A stretch of 12,366 bases of DNA. Source: Oscillospiraceae bacterium (GTDB lineage: Bacteria > Bacillota > Clostridia > UBA1381). A program made the position numbers and the translations under genes. Shown here piece after piece: positions 5,915 through 12,366 of this stretch. The stretch is from NCBI GenBank assembly GCA_015068545.1, contig SVKH01000037.1, forward strand, positions 1 to 12,366. The letters are read 5' to 3'. Under the pieces are notes generated by a model. The model did not search any database, was not told the DNA's origin, and worked only from the letters and a program-made list of their open reading frames with translations. Every line of letters starts with the position of its first letter. Within the stretch, counting starts at the first letter, position 1.

Positions 5915-7219
5915 TTACAAAATATCAATATACTCGCCGTTTAGTGCTTTGTTCATACTTCTGACTGCACAGAATTTACCGCACATAGAACAGCTTTCCT
6001 CAATTTCCGGTTTTCTGTCATCTCGGATTTTCCTTGCAGTTTCAGGATCTATGGAGCATTCCCATTGCTTTTCCCAGTCAAGAGTCCGCCTTGCATCAGC
6101 CATAGCATCGTCAATATCTCTTGCGTGGGGAATCTTCTTTGCAATATCTGCTGCGTGCGCCGCAATTTTTGACGCTATAATGCCTTGCTTAACATCATCC
6201 AGATTGGGAAGCGCCAGATGTTCCGCAGGCGTTACATAACAAAGGAATCCCGCACCTGCCGATGCCGCTATGGCTCCGCCTATTGCAGATGTAATGTGGT
6301 CATATCCGGGAGCAATATCAGTAACAATCGGACCGAGTACATAAAAGGGCGCACCCATGCAGATTGTCTGCTGAAGTTTCATATTTGCTTCGATCTGGTC
6401 TAAAGGCATATGTCCCGGGCCTTCTACCATAACCTGAACATCCTTTTCCCATGCACGCTTTGTAAGCTCGCCAAGCCTTACCAGCTCTTCTATCTGGCAT
6501 ACATCACTTGCATCTGCCAGACACCCTGGGCGGCAGGCATCTCCCAGTGAAATTGTTACATCATATTCACGGCAAATATCGAGTATTTCGTCATAATATT
6601 CATAGAACGGGTTTTCTTTCCCTGTCATACTCATCCACGCAAAAACTAAAGAACCTCCACGAGACACAATATTCATTTTTCTTTTGTGTTTTTTTATTTG
6701 CTCTATGGCCTTTCTTGTAATACCGCAGTGAATGGTCACAAAATCAACTCCATCCTGTGCATGAAGTCTTATGACATCAAGAAAGTCTCCTGCCGTGAGA
6801 GTTGCCAAATCTCTCTGATAATGAATAACGCTATCATATACAGGGACTGTTCCTATCATTGCCGGGCATTCATTTACAAGCTTTTTTCTGAATGGCTGTG
6901 TGTTTCCGTGTGAGGACAAATCCATTATAGCCTCTGCACCCATATCTACTGCCGCCATAACTTTTTTCATTTCAACATCATAATCCTTACAGTCTTTGGA
7001 TACACCAAGATTGACGTTGATTTTGGTCCGGAGCATAGAACCCACACCATTAGGTTCAAGACAAGTATGCAATTTATTTGCACATATTGCAACCTGACCT
7101 TTTGCCACCAAATCTCTGATTTCCTCCGGTGTTCTAAATTCTTTTTCCGCTACCGACTTCATTTCAGCCGTTATGATACCTCTTTTTGCCGCATCCATTT
7201 GTGTTGTGTAATTTCGCAT
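5915..7219 (-). CDS. thiC: Phosphomethylpyrimidine synthase ThiC (HMP-P synthase)
   Basis: ThiC is the unusual radical SAM enzyme that rearranges aminoimidazole ribotide into HMP phosphate, the pyrimidine half of thiamine. From the ATG at 7219 it has 434 residues, the length of the short form found in anaerobes and archaea. Typical motifs include IMDLSSHGNT, PVYDSVIHY, FVTIHCGI, SRGGSL, SLGDACRPG, VMVEGPGHMPLDQI and YVLGPIVTDIAPGYDHI. The C-terminal cluster-binding motif is C410-x2-C413-x3-C417 (CSMCGKFC). I chose the ATG at 7219 over an in-frame TTG at 7234 because the TTG lies against the GGGAG ribosome binding site that serves the ATG. Expression is controlled by the TPP riboswitch and terminator just upstream. 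The other thiamine genes are not in the window. Confidence 0.97.
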   Translation of the reverse strand: MRNYTTQMDAAKRGIITAEMKSVAEKEFRTPEEIRDLVAKGQVAICANKLHTCLEPNGVGSMLRTKINVNLGVSKDCKDYDVEMKKVMAAVDMGAEAIMDLSSHGNTQPFRKKLVNECPAMIGTVPVYDSVIHYQRDLATLTAGDFLDVIRLHAQDGVDFVTIHCGITRKAIEQIKKHKRKMNIVSRGGSLVFAWMSMTGKENPFYEYYDEILDICREYDVTISLGDACRPGCLADASDVCQIEELVRLGELTKRAWEKDVQVMVEGPGHMPLDQIEANMKLQQTICMGAPFYVLGPIVTDIAPGYDHITSAIGGAIAASAGAGFLCYVTPAEHLALPNLDDVKQGIIASKIAAHAADIAKKIPHARDIDDAMADARRTLDWEKQWECSIDPETARKIRDDRKPEIEESCSMCGKFCAVRSMNKALNGEYIDIL

Positions 7220-7242
7220 TATTATCACTCCCAATTAAAATT

Positions 7243-7273
7243 AAAAAAACGGATAACCCTGATGGATTATCCG
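7243..7273 (-). terminator. Riboswitch-controlled intrinsic terminator upstream of thiC
   Basis: On the minus strand CGGATAA (7267-7273) pairs with TTATCCG (7250-7256), with two further G-C pairs inside after one mismatch and a small loop, followed by seven T (7243-7249). It lies between the TPP aptamer and the thiC RBS. Its 5' arm repeats a 9-base segment of the aptamer, so the 3' arm could pair with either copy, which gives a plausible switching route. Confidence 0.9.
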
Positions 7274-7289
7274 CTAAAAGCTATGTCTA

Positions 7290-7377
7290 TCTTCCTACGG
7301 CGGCATTATCCGCATCAGGTTAAATGGTCGAAGTTGGATTACTTCCTCTCAGCCTAGCACACTAAGCTCCCATGTAG
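7290..7377 (-). promoter_or_regulatory. TPP (THI-box) riboswitch aptamer
   Basis: The minus strand carries the conserved THI-box core: GGGAGCTTAG, GCTGAGAGG, then ACCTGATGCGGATAATGCCG and CGTAGGAAG. Expected stems are visible: P2 AGCTTAG/CTAGGCT, P3 GAAGT/ACTTC, and P5 GCGG/CCGC in the GCGGATAATGCCGC segment. P1 is weak as I can draw it. The element binds thiamine pyrophosphate. Because a terminator follows directly, high TPP should stop transcription before thiC. This is a classical position for the element. Confidence 0.96.
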
Positions 7378-7396
7378 TTATTATTCATTTTTATTT

Positions 7397-7425
7397 ATTA
7401 TAGCACAGCTTATTCACATTTGCAA
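7397..7425 (-). promoter_or_regulatory. Sigma-A promoter of the thiC riboswitch transcript
   Basis: Minus-strand TTGCAA (7420-7425), a 17-base spacer and TATAAT (7397-7402), preceded by TGC to give an extended -10. The predicted start near 7390 lies just ahead of the TPP aptamer. Confidence 0.85.
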
Positions 7426-7585
7426 CAGCAACTAAATAAATTTATCGGAAAAAGAGATATGTTGGACAATGTTAAAAGTGTATATCTTTATATAAAAAGA
7501 TTGCAGGTCACTTTGCTCACGCCATACGTCTTTCGGCAAATCTAAAAGCTTACACCGGCATTGAATCAAAAAAACACAAATTTCT

Positions 7586-7620
7586 AAAAAAAAGAATGCA
7601 GAAACAAATATTTTCTGCAT
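7586..7620 (-). terminator. Intrinsic terminator after the radical SAM/DUF2344 pair
   Basis: A perfect 9-bp stem on the minus strand, ATGCAGAAA (7612-7620) with TTTCTGCAT (7596-7604), with a 7-base loop, followed by TC and eight T (7586-7593). It starts 7 bases after the stop of the DUF2344 gene. The remaining stretch to the thiC promoter (7426-7585) is AT-rich and shows no supported gene. Confidence 0.92.
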
Positions 7621-7627
7621 CCTATAA

Positions 7628-8287
7628 TTATATCAGTTCGTTTTCTCCTGCCAGAATTGCCTTGCGGTGTGCCGCAAAAAATTTCACACTGAACCCTTGG
7701 GTATATTTCTGCATAGCGTCAATTACAGTATCCACCTTAAGATTGTACTCATTGCCTGCCGCAACGCACATAGTAAGAATCAGCTTGTCCTTTGACAGTA
7801 CATTAGCCGAAAGATCGTATATGTATGGGCGTATATCCGATTCCTTTACCCCGCTTTTGGACTTTTTCATCACCTTCAGCTCCTGATTTTTCATAAAAGC
7901 TTCTGCATCAAAAAGTTCGGTATCGTTACACTCTGCCTCAACTACATAAATCGCTCTGTTAAGCTGAGCAAAGTCATACTTTTTACCCTCCGCCAAAACC
8001 ACTGCACGGATTTCAAACCCCGGAGGGAATGCACCGTTTAGCTTTTCCATAATCTCATCGCAGGAATAATCTCCATCAAATCCGATTTTTATATACTCGC
8101 AGTCTGACGTTATACCCACAGACAACGGCATGGCAATCGTCATAACAGGATGAGGATTAAACCCTTGGGAAAAGCTCATTTTAAGGTCTGTCCTTCTCAC
8201 CGCACGGTGAAATGTGCGGATAAAATCCAAGTGCGAAATGTATTTCACACGTTCATCTCTTGCATATTTTAAAATATAATTACTCAT
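7628..8287 (-). CDS. TIGR03936-family radical SAM-linked protein (DUF2344)
   Basis: The protein belongs to the DUF2344 family of 'radical SAM-linked' proteins, which occur next to or fused to a TIGR03960-type radical SAM protein. From the ATG at 8287 it has 219 residues. It opens with YILKYARDERVKYISHLD, and the family signature follows: SHLD (18-21), FHRAVRRTDLKMSFSQGFNP (26-45), HP, then AMPLSVG. No catalytic residues or cofactor motif are known to me, and its function is unknown. The start overlaps the stop of the radical SAM gene by 8 bases (ATGAGTAA), which suggests coupled translation. An in-frame start at 8329 is possible but would add 14 residues that do not look like the family. A strong terminator follows directly. 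Confidence 0.88.
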   Translation of the reverse strand: MSNYILKYARDERVKYISHLDFIRTFHRAVRRTDLKMSFSQGFNPHPVMTIAMPLSVGITSDCEYIKIGFDGDYSCDEIMEKLNGAFPPGFEIRAVVLAEGKKYDFAQLNRAIYVVEAECNDTELFDAEAFMKNQELKVMKKSKSGVKESDIRPYIYDLSANVLSKDKLILTMCVAAGNEYNLKVDTVIDAMQKYTQGFSVKFFAAHRKAILAGENELI

Positions 8288-10121
8288 TGCACACACCTGC
8301 CCCAAAACAGTTTGCACCACAGCCTGCACATTTTTCGCGGCAGTTTGGAGTGGTTTCGTTTCTTTTTGCTTTTTCGTTTTCTCTGATAAAGAAGTCCTTT
8401 GTTATACCTATGCTGATGTGATCCCATGGCAGTACTTCGTCGTAGCTTCGCTCTCTTAGATACCAATCCGGATCAATTCCGCAATCGGAGAATACCTCTA
8501 ACCATGTATGGAACTTGAAATGCTCGTCCCAACTATCAAATTTGCATCCACGTTTTACCGCCTCTATAACTGCCGGCAAAAGTCTACGGTCACCTCTTGC
8601 AAATACTCCCTCCAAATAGCTGATTTTGTTATCATGCCAGTTGTAGCGGATACGTCTTGATTTTATAGCCGCCTTTAAAGTGTCCTGCTTATTTATGATT
8701 TCCTCTCTGGAATCCTGCTTTGCCCACTGAAAGGCAGTGAATGGCTTCGGAATAAAGCTGGAAGTACTTGTAGTTATATTGATATTCTTTGCTCTTTCCT
8801 CCTTTGGTATGGAGAAATACTCGTCCAAAACCTTCTGGGAGAGGTCGGCAATACCCAAGATATCCTCGTGGGTTTCTGTGGGCAAACCTATCATAAAATA
8901 GAGTTTAACATTTGTCCATCCGCCTTCAAACAGCATCTTGGTGGAAGCTAGGATATTTTCCTCCGTTATATTCTTATTGATAACGTCACGAAGTCTTTGT
9001 GTACCTGCCTCAGGAGCAAAGGTTATTCCGGATTTTCTGACCTTTTGTACCTTTTCCATCAGCTCCAAGGAGAAATTATCAATTCTCAATGACGGTAGTG
9101 ACAGTCCTATCTTTTTAGCTTCGGTCATTTCTATAAGATTATCGGTTAGCTCCTTAAGCTGAGTATAATCGCTTGTAGACAGCGAAGAAAGCGATACTTC
9201 GTCATATCCGCTGCAACCCAAAAGCTTATCGCACAGCTCGGTAAGAGTTTCCGCCTTTCTTTCCCTTGCAGGTCGGTAGGCATAGCCTGCTTCACAAAAA
9301 CGGCAACCTCTTATGCATCCGCGAAAGACCTCCAGCATAACTCTGTCGTGGACCACTTCGCCGTATGGCACTATGATTTCCTCCGGCGCATACGCCTTGT
9401 CGAAGTCCTTCATTATCCTCTTTTTTACAACCGGCTTTGCACAAGGCTCATTCGGTGTAATGCTTTTTACAGTTCCGTCCGGATTGTATTCCACATCGTA
9501 AAAAGACGGAACATACACTCCTTCAATCTCCGCAATTTCACGAAGATAATCCTTTTTACTGCCCTTTCCCGATTTTTTCCATCTGACGTAGGCGTCAACA
9601 ACCTCGTTCAGAACCTCTTCGCCTTCGCCCATTGTCATAAAATCAAAAACCTCGGCAATAGGCTCTGCATTATATGCACAAAGTCCTCCACCGCAAATTA
9701 TAGGCATATCCTCGTCTCTATCCTTTGCCAAAACCGGTATACCGGCAAGGTCCAGCATATTTATAATATTTGAGTAACACAGCTCATACGGCATAGTGAA
9801 TCCAAGCATATCAAAGTTTTTCACTTCGTCACCTGTTTCAAGAGCAAACAGTCCCATGCCGTTTTTTCGCATTTCCGCCTCCATATCCGTCCAAGGCGCA
9901 AATACACGTTCACAGTATGTATCTTCCCTTTCATTCAAAAGGTGATAAAGAATTTTAAGTCCCAGATGGCTCATGGCAATTTCATACACATCCGGAAAGC
10001 AAAATCCGAATCGGCAATCCACACTTTTTGCATCCTTCATCACCGCATTCAGCTCACCACCGGTATATCTGGTAGGCTTTTGCACCTTCATAAGCATTTT
10101 GTCAAGTTGCGTATATGACAT
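8280..10121 (-). CDS. TIGR03960-family radical SAM protein with B12-binding-like N-terminus
   Basis: This 613-residue protein is an uncharacterised radical SAM enzyme of the TIGR03960 type. The N-terminal third resembles a cobalamin-binding fold region (FCFPDVYEIAMSHLG, MLGFTMPYELCYSNIINML, PIICGGGLCAYNAEPIAEVF). The core has the CxxxCxxC motif in FRGCIRGCRFCEAGY (C269, C273, C276), followed by SLSSLSTSDY, SLPSLRID and TFAPEAGTQRLRDVINK. The C-terminus ends in a Cys-rich tail (C594, C598, C601, C605, C611), possibly a further Fe-S site. The substrate is unknown. Its partner is the overlapping DUF2344 gene. In many Clostridia this pair precedes rng (RNase G) and rplU, hinting at RNA or ribosome work, but those genes are absent here. 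The ATG at 10121 has TTAGGAGA upstream. I see no clear promoter before it. Confidence 0.88.
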   Translation of the reverse strand: MSYTQLDKMLMKVQKPTRYTGGELNAVMKDAKSVDCRFGFCFPDVYEIAMSHLGLKILYHLLNEREDTYCERVFAPWTDMEAEMRKNGMGLFALETGDEVKNFDMLGFTMPYELCYSNIINMLDLAGIPVLAKDRDEDMPIICGGGLCAYNAEPIAEVFDFMTMGEGEEVLNEVVDAYVRWKKSGKGSKKDYLREIAEIEGVYVPSFYDVEYNPDGTVKSITPNEPCAKPVVKKRIMKDFDKAYAPEEIIVPYGEVVHDRVMLEVFRGCIRGCRFCEAGYAYRPARERKAETLTELCDKLLGCSGYDEVSLSSLSTSDYTQLKELTDNLIEMTEAKKIGLSLPSLRIDNFSLELMEKVQKVRKSGITFAPEAGTQRLRDVINKNITEENILASTKMLFEGGWTNVKLYFMIGLPTETHEDILGIADLSQKVLDEYFSIPKEERAKNINITTSTSSFIPKPFTAFQWAKQDSREEIINKQDTLKAAIKSRRIRYNWHDNKISYLEGVFARGDRRLLPAVIEAVKRGCKFDSWDEHFKFHTWLEVFSDCGIDPDWYLRERSYDEVLPWDHISIGITKDFFIRENEKAKRNETTPNCREKCAGCGANCFGAGVCNE

Positions 10122-10202
10122 ATTTTTATCTCCTAAGTTTATTTATTAAAAAAGTCCGCAAAAACACTGTATCTGACTGATTTCCCTGAATTTAATCATT
10201 TA

Positions 10203-10227
10203 AAAACAGCCAGACACCGGTCTTTTT
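10203..10227 (-). terminator. Weak candidate terminator after gerW
   Basis: About 20 bases after the gerW stop the minus strand has five A, an interrupted stem CCGG/CTGG with a 3-base loop, then CTG and five T. The stem is short and depends on a G-U pair, so termination here is uncertain. The rest of the 125-base gap to the radical SAM gene holds only that gene's RBS. Confidence 0.35.
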
Positions 10228-10246
10228 CGGGACTTAAAATGTGTTA

Positions 10247-10720
10247 TTATTCTGCCACATCTACATAAGTAGTTGTTTCTGTTTTTTCGCGTACTTCGGT
10301 CTTTGCGGATTTTTTGTCCTTGCGCTTTGCAAGCTTTTCCACAGCCCCCGAAAGAGTACCGTTTATCTTGTCTATCATATCCGGCATCAGGTCTATAATT
10401 TTATCCACCGGAGTTACCTTGTCACTTATAGGAAGAAGACGCACATTACCGTTGCCAACCACCAAAAATGCTATTGGTTTCACGTTTGCTCCGCCTCCGC
10501 ATCCACCGCCAAACATAGGATTTTGCGGGGTAACCGACTCGGACTTTGCCGCAAACTGAGTTCCTCCTGCTCCAAAGCCAAAGCTTACGGTGGAGATAGG
10601 GATTATTACAGTTCCGTCAGGAGTTGTGACACTGTCACCTACTATGGTGTTCACGTCCACCATCGCTTTGATATTGCTCATCGCAGTATCCATAAGTCCC
10701 TCAATAGGATGTTCTGCCAT
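10247..10720 (-). CDS. gerW: Spore protein GerW (YtfJ family)
   Basis: GerW/YtfJ is made in the developing spore of Bacillus and is needed for efficient germination. Its biochemical role is not settled. The 157-residue protein shows the family pattern: an N-terminal helical region ending in IKAMVDVNTIVGD, then TPDGTVIIPISTVSFGFG (33-50), a glycine-rich stretch with one Cys (69-80, MFGGGCGGGANV), and KPIAFLVVGNG. The C-terminus after residue 128 is rich in Lys and Glu and probably disordered. The ATG at 10720 has a perfect AAAGGAGG 8 bases upstream that overlaps the stop of the DUF2953 gene. The order DUF2953 gene then gerW matches ytfI-ytfJ of B. subtilis. Its presence indicates a lineage that forms, or recently formed, endospores. 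Confidence 0.93.
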   Translation of the reverse strand: MAEHPIEGLMDTAMSNIKAMVDVNTIVGDSVTTPDGTVIIPISTVSFGFGAGGTQFAAKSESVTPQNPMFGGGCGGGANVKPIAFLVVGNGNVRLLPISDKVTPVDKIIDLMPDMIDKINGTLSGAVEKLAKRKDKKSAKTEVREKTETTTYVDVAE

Positions 10721-10735
10721 TTTTATCTGCCTCCT

Positions 10736-11317
10736 TTATACTTTCTTCATTTTTCTCATCAATTTAAGTACGTTGATTGCAACAACTATAATATGCACGT
10801 TTTTTATTCTGATTATGCACTGAGATTGGATTTTGTAGCACTTTTTCCCAAATACAGGCTGGATATTTACGTCCATTTCTTCCAGCACACTTAGGTGATG
10901 AATAACCCCCAGTATGTTGTACACAAATCCGTTTATGATTCCTGTGAATATACCTGTGTGCATGGCATCATCAAAACCAAAATCTATGTTAATGCCGATT
11001 TTTTCCACAATCATAGCCTTTGATGTAGCATAGTCTATAATCTTTATAATATCCGCTTTTATTGCATCAAAAATGCGAATATATTTTTCTATTTCTGTCT
11101 TTTTCTTTTCATAGGAAAACGGTTCTTTTGGCTTGTCCTGCTTTTTTGGCTTTTTTGAAGGGTACACCCGAATGTTAAAAAACATATACCTTACATTCAT
11201 GGTCGCTGTTCCCTTTGTTTCGTCCTTATTATACGCAATGCAAAGCCTTATGGGAAACAGCAATATTCCGGCGATTATTATCAGGAACACCGCCAGAAAG
11301 ACTATAAAATAGCCCAT
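10736..11317 (-). CDS. DUF2953 membrane-anchored protein (YtfI-like)
   Basis: The protein has one N-terminal membrane segment (about residues 2-25, GYFIVFLAVFLIIIAGILLF) followed by a soluble domain of about 165 residues. That domain begins with a beta-rich part (IRLCIAYNKDE, TMNVRYMFFNIRVYP), then a Lys-rich linker, and ends with ISQ-type strands and a basic tail. The layout matches DUF2953, whose members sit just before gerW/ytfJ in many spore formers. A role in sporulation is inferred only from that link. I prefer the ATG at 11317 (193 residues, AAAGGA 11 bases upstream). A GTG at 11326 is in frame but almost touches the same RBS. The scpB stop lies 24 bases upstream. Confidence 0.8.
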   Translation of the reverse strand: MGYFIVFLAVFLIIIAGILLFPIRLCIAYNKDETKGTATMNVRYMFFNIRVYPSKKPKKQDKPKEPFSYEKKKTEIEKYIRIFDAIKADIIKIIDYATSKAMIVEKIGINIDFGFDDAMHTGIFTGIINGFVYNILGVIHHLSVLEEMDVNIQPVFGKKCYKIQSQCIIRIKNVHIIVVAINVLKLMRKMKKV

Positions 11318-11341
11318 TTCCCACACATCCTTTCATCTATA

Positions 11342-11941
11342 TCATTCTTCTGCAGCCAGCTCTTCCTGTCCCTCAATTTCGGTATTTTCCTCCATATCAA
11401 GGGAAATTTGCTCATATTCCGGACTGAGCTTTGACATATCAAGCTCCGGCAGGTCCTTTGGCGTGGAAAGACCAAAACATCTCAAAAAGCCTTGGGTTGT
11501 GCGATACAGTACCGGTCTTCCCGGCGCATCCAACCTTCCACATTCTTCTATTAGCCCTCTTTCCGACAGTCGATTTACCGCACTATCGGAGTTTACACCA
11601 CGAATATACTCTATCTGTCCTCTTGTAATCGGCTGTTTATACGCAATTATGGCAAGAGCCTCCATAGCTGCATTGGAAAGAGCTTGTCTTCTCTGATCCC
11701 CCAGAATTATCTGTATGTAGTTGTAATACTCCGGTCTTGAACATATCTGATATCCATCGTCTATGTCAATTATCATGAGCCCTCGCTCATTTGTGTCATA
11801 ATCGTATTTGAGCAGGCTCACAGCCTCCTCTACGGCTTCAATTTCAATTTCCAGTACTGCGGCAAGCTTAGCAGATTTTACCGGTTCTCCTGCCGCAAAA
11901 AGTATTCCCTCTATTGCATAGGGGATTTTGTCCTTATTCAT
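11342..11941 (-). CDS. scpB: Segregation and condensation protein B
   Basis: ScpB dimerises and binds ScpA, forming with SMC the condensin complex that organises and separates the chromosome. The 199 residues show two winged-helix domains. The first opens with YAIEGILFAAGEPV (8-21). The second holds the signature LSNAAMEALAIIAYKQPITR (88-107) followed by GQIEYIRGV, and then GRLDAPGRPVLYRTTQGFL (135-153). The C-terminal tail is acidic (about 180-199), as is common. The ATG at 11941 has GAGGT upstream, which overlaps the end of scpA 8 bases away, so the two are translated together. Confidence 0.96.
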   Translation of the reverse strand: MNKDKIPYAIEGILFAAGEPVKSAKLAAVLEIEIEAVEEAVSLLKYDYDTNERGLMIIDIDDGYQICSRPEYYNYIQIILGDQRRQALSNAAMEALAIIAYKQPITRGQIEYIRGVNSDSAVNRLSERGLIEECGRLDAPGRPVLYRTTQGFLRCFGLSTPKDLPELDMSKLSPEYEQISLDMEENTEIEGQEELAAEE

Positions 11942-11949
11942 ATTTTACC

Positions 11950-12366
11950 TCATTTACCTGTCAAAATAAAATCTCCCAGATCCTCGTCATATTCTGCCAC
12001 AATTTTGCTTTCTCTTATCATTACCAGAATCGCAAGGAAAGTGGCAACCAGCTCCGGTTTTGATTTACTTCCTTCAAAAACTCCTCTGAAGTTTGCTTTT
12101 TTACGGGATTTTATAAAGTTTTCCACCTTAAGTACCATGTCCTCAACAGAAACCTTCTCTCTACCAACTATGCCGGAAAACGCACGTTTTTCAGGCTTTG
12201 CAGTCCGCAGTTTTCGCTGAAGGATGGAGTTGAAAGCATCAATAAGCTCCTGAGTTTCGTGATGTCTGGTATACTCAGGCAGAGGAAAGTCGATTTTTTC
12301 CTCCTCCTTAAAGAACATATACCGAGACCAAAATTCACTTTTTCTAAGCTCCTGAGATGCCTCTTT
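11950..12366 (-). CDS. scpA: Segregation and condensation protein A, C-terminal part (5' end outside window)
   Basis: ScpA is the kleisin subunit that bridges the SMC heads and binds ScpB. Only the last 139 codons are present. The frame stays open to the right edge of the window, so the ATG at 12316-12318 is an internal Met, not the start. The visible part covers a charged middle region (KEASQELRKSEFW and a Glu-rich stretch) and the C-terminal winged helix that contacts the SMC head, with KSKPELVATFLAILVMI and the terminal DLGDFILTGK. scpB follows after 8 bases, the usual order. Confidence 0.93.
   Translation of the reverse strand, partial: KEASQELRKSEFWSRYMFFKEEEKIDFPLPEYTRHHETQELIDAFNSILQRKLRTAKPEKRAFSGIVGREKVSVEDMVLKVENFIKSRKKANFRGVFEGSKSKPELVATFLAILVMIRESKIVAEYDEDLGDFILTGK

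Noticed and set aside
7220..7234. Upstream TTG start for thiC
   Set aside because: The TTG abuts the GGGAG ribosome binding site used by the ATG at 7219, and the family sequence begins at that ATG.
7432..7620. Minus-strand 62-codon open frame between the DUF2344 terminator and the thiC promoter
   Set aside because: It begins inside the terminator stem, has no RBS, and its composition is typical of AT-rich intergenic DNA.
8288..8329. Longer N-terminus for the DUF2344 protein
   Set aside because: The extra 14 residues are encoded by the Cys-rich 3' end of the radical SAM gene in another frame and do not resemble the family start. The ATG at 8287 gives the usual overlap.
10122..10246. Promoter for the radical SAM gene
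   Set aside because: The gap is AT-rich but I found no -35/-10 pair with acceptable hexamers and spacing, so none is claimed.
10241..10894. Plus-strand 217-codon open frame opposite gerW and the DUF2953 gene
   Set aside because: It is the antisense shadow of two well-recognised genes, has Tyr/His/Cys-rich composition and no family match I can see.

Overview
The window (12,366 bp, moderate G+C) looks like chromosome of a spore-forming anaerobic Clostridia-type Firmicute. The evidence is the scpA-scpB-DUF2953-gerW block (GerW is a sporulation protein), strong AAAGGAGG-type ribosome binding sites, consensus sigma-A promoters, a TPP riboswitch with a transcriptional terminator, an ECF-type vitamin transporter S component, and the paired radical SAM/DUF2344 genes. 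Every gene I can support lies on the minus strand, so transcription runs from high to low coordinates. I see no rRNA, tRNA or CRISPR array.

Right part (about 12366-10247): the 3' part of scpA, then scpB (chromosome condensation with SMC), a membrane-anchored DUF2953 protein and gerW. They are tightly packed and read as one operon, ending at a weak candidate terminator near 10203-10227. Next (10121-7628) comes an overlapping pair: a B12-binding-like radical SAM protein and a DUF2344 'radical SAM-linked' protein, closed by a clear intrinsic terminator at 7586-7620.

Middle (7425-5349): a thiamine unit. A sigma-A promoter (7397-7425) precedes a TPP riboswitch (about 7290-7377) and its terminator (7243-7273), then thiC and an ECF S component that is a reasonable candidate for an HMP or thiamine-precursor importer. 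The S component also has a consensus promoter of its own in the short gap after thiC, so it may be partly free of riboswitch control. A gap of about 270 bp follows (5079-5348). It holds a strong hairpin, a broken coding-like frame and an excellent extended -10 promoter.

Left part (5078-27): that promoter drives six packed genes: an HD-domain hydrolase with an internal duplication, recX, rimO, pgsA, a TtcA-family tRNA thiolase and comM/yifB. The comM gene is broken: homology stops exactly where the Walker A loop should begin (about position 95). The leftmost 95 bp is unrelated, AT-rich and rich in inverted repeats, consistent with the end of an inserted mobile element whose body lies outside the window.

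Most of the window is conserved housekeeping. I did not find a clearly new multi-gene system. The points most worth following are the comM junction, the duplicated HD protein with a dead N-terminal half, the unexplained block at 5119-5340, the uncharacterised radical SAM pair, and the dual control of the S component.
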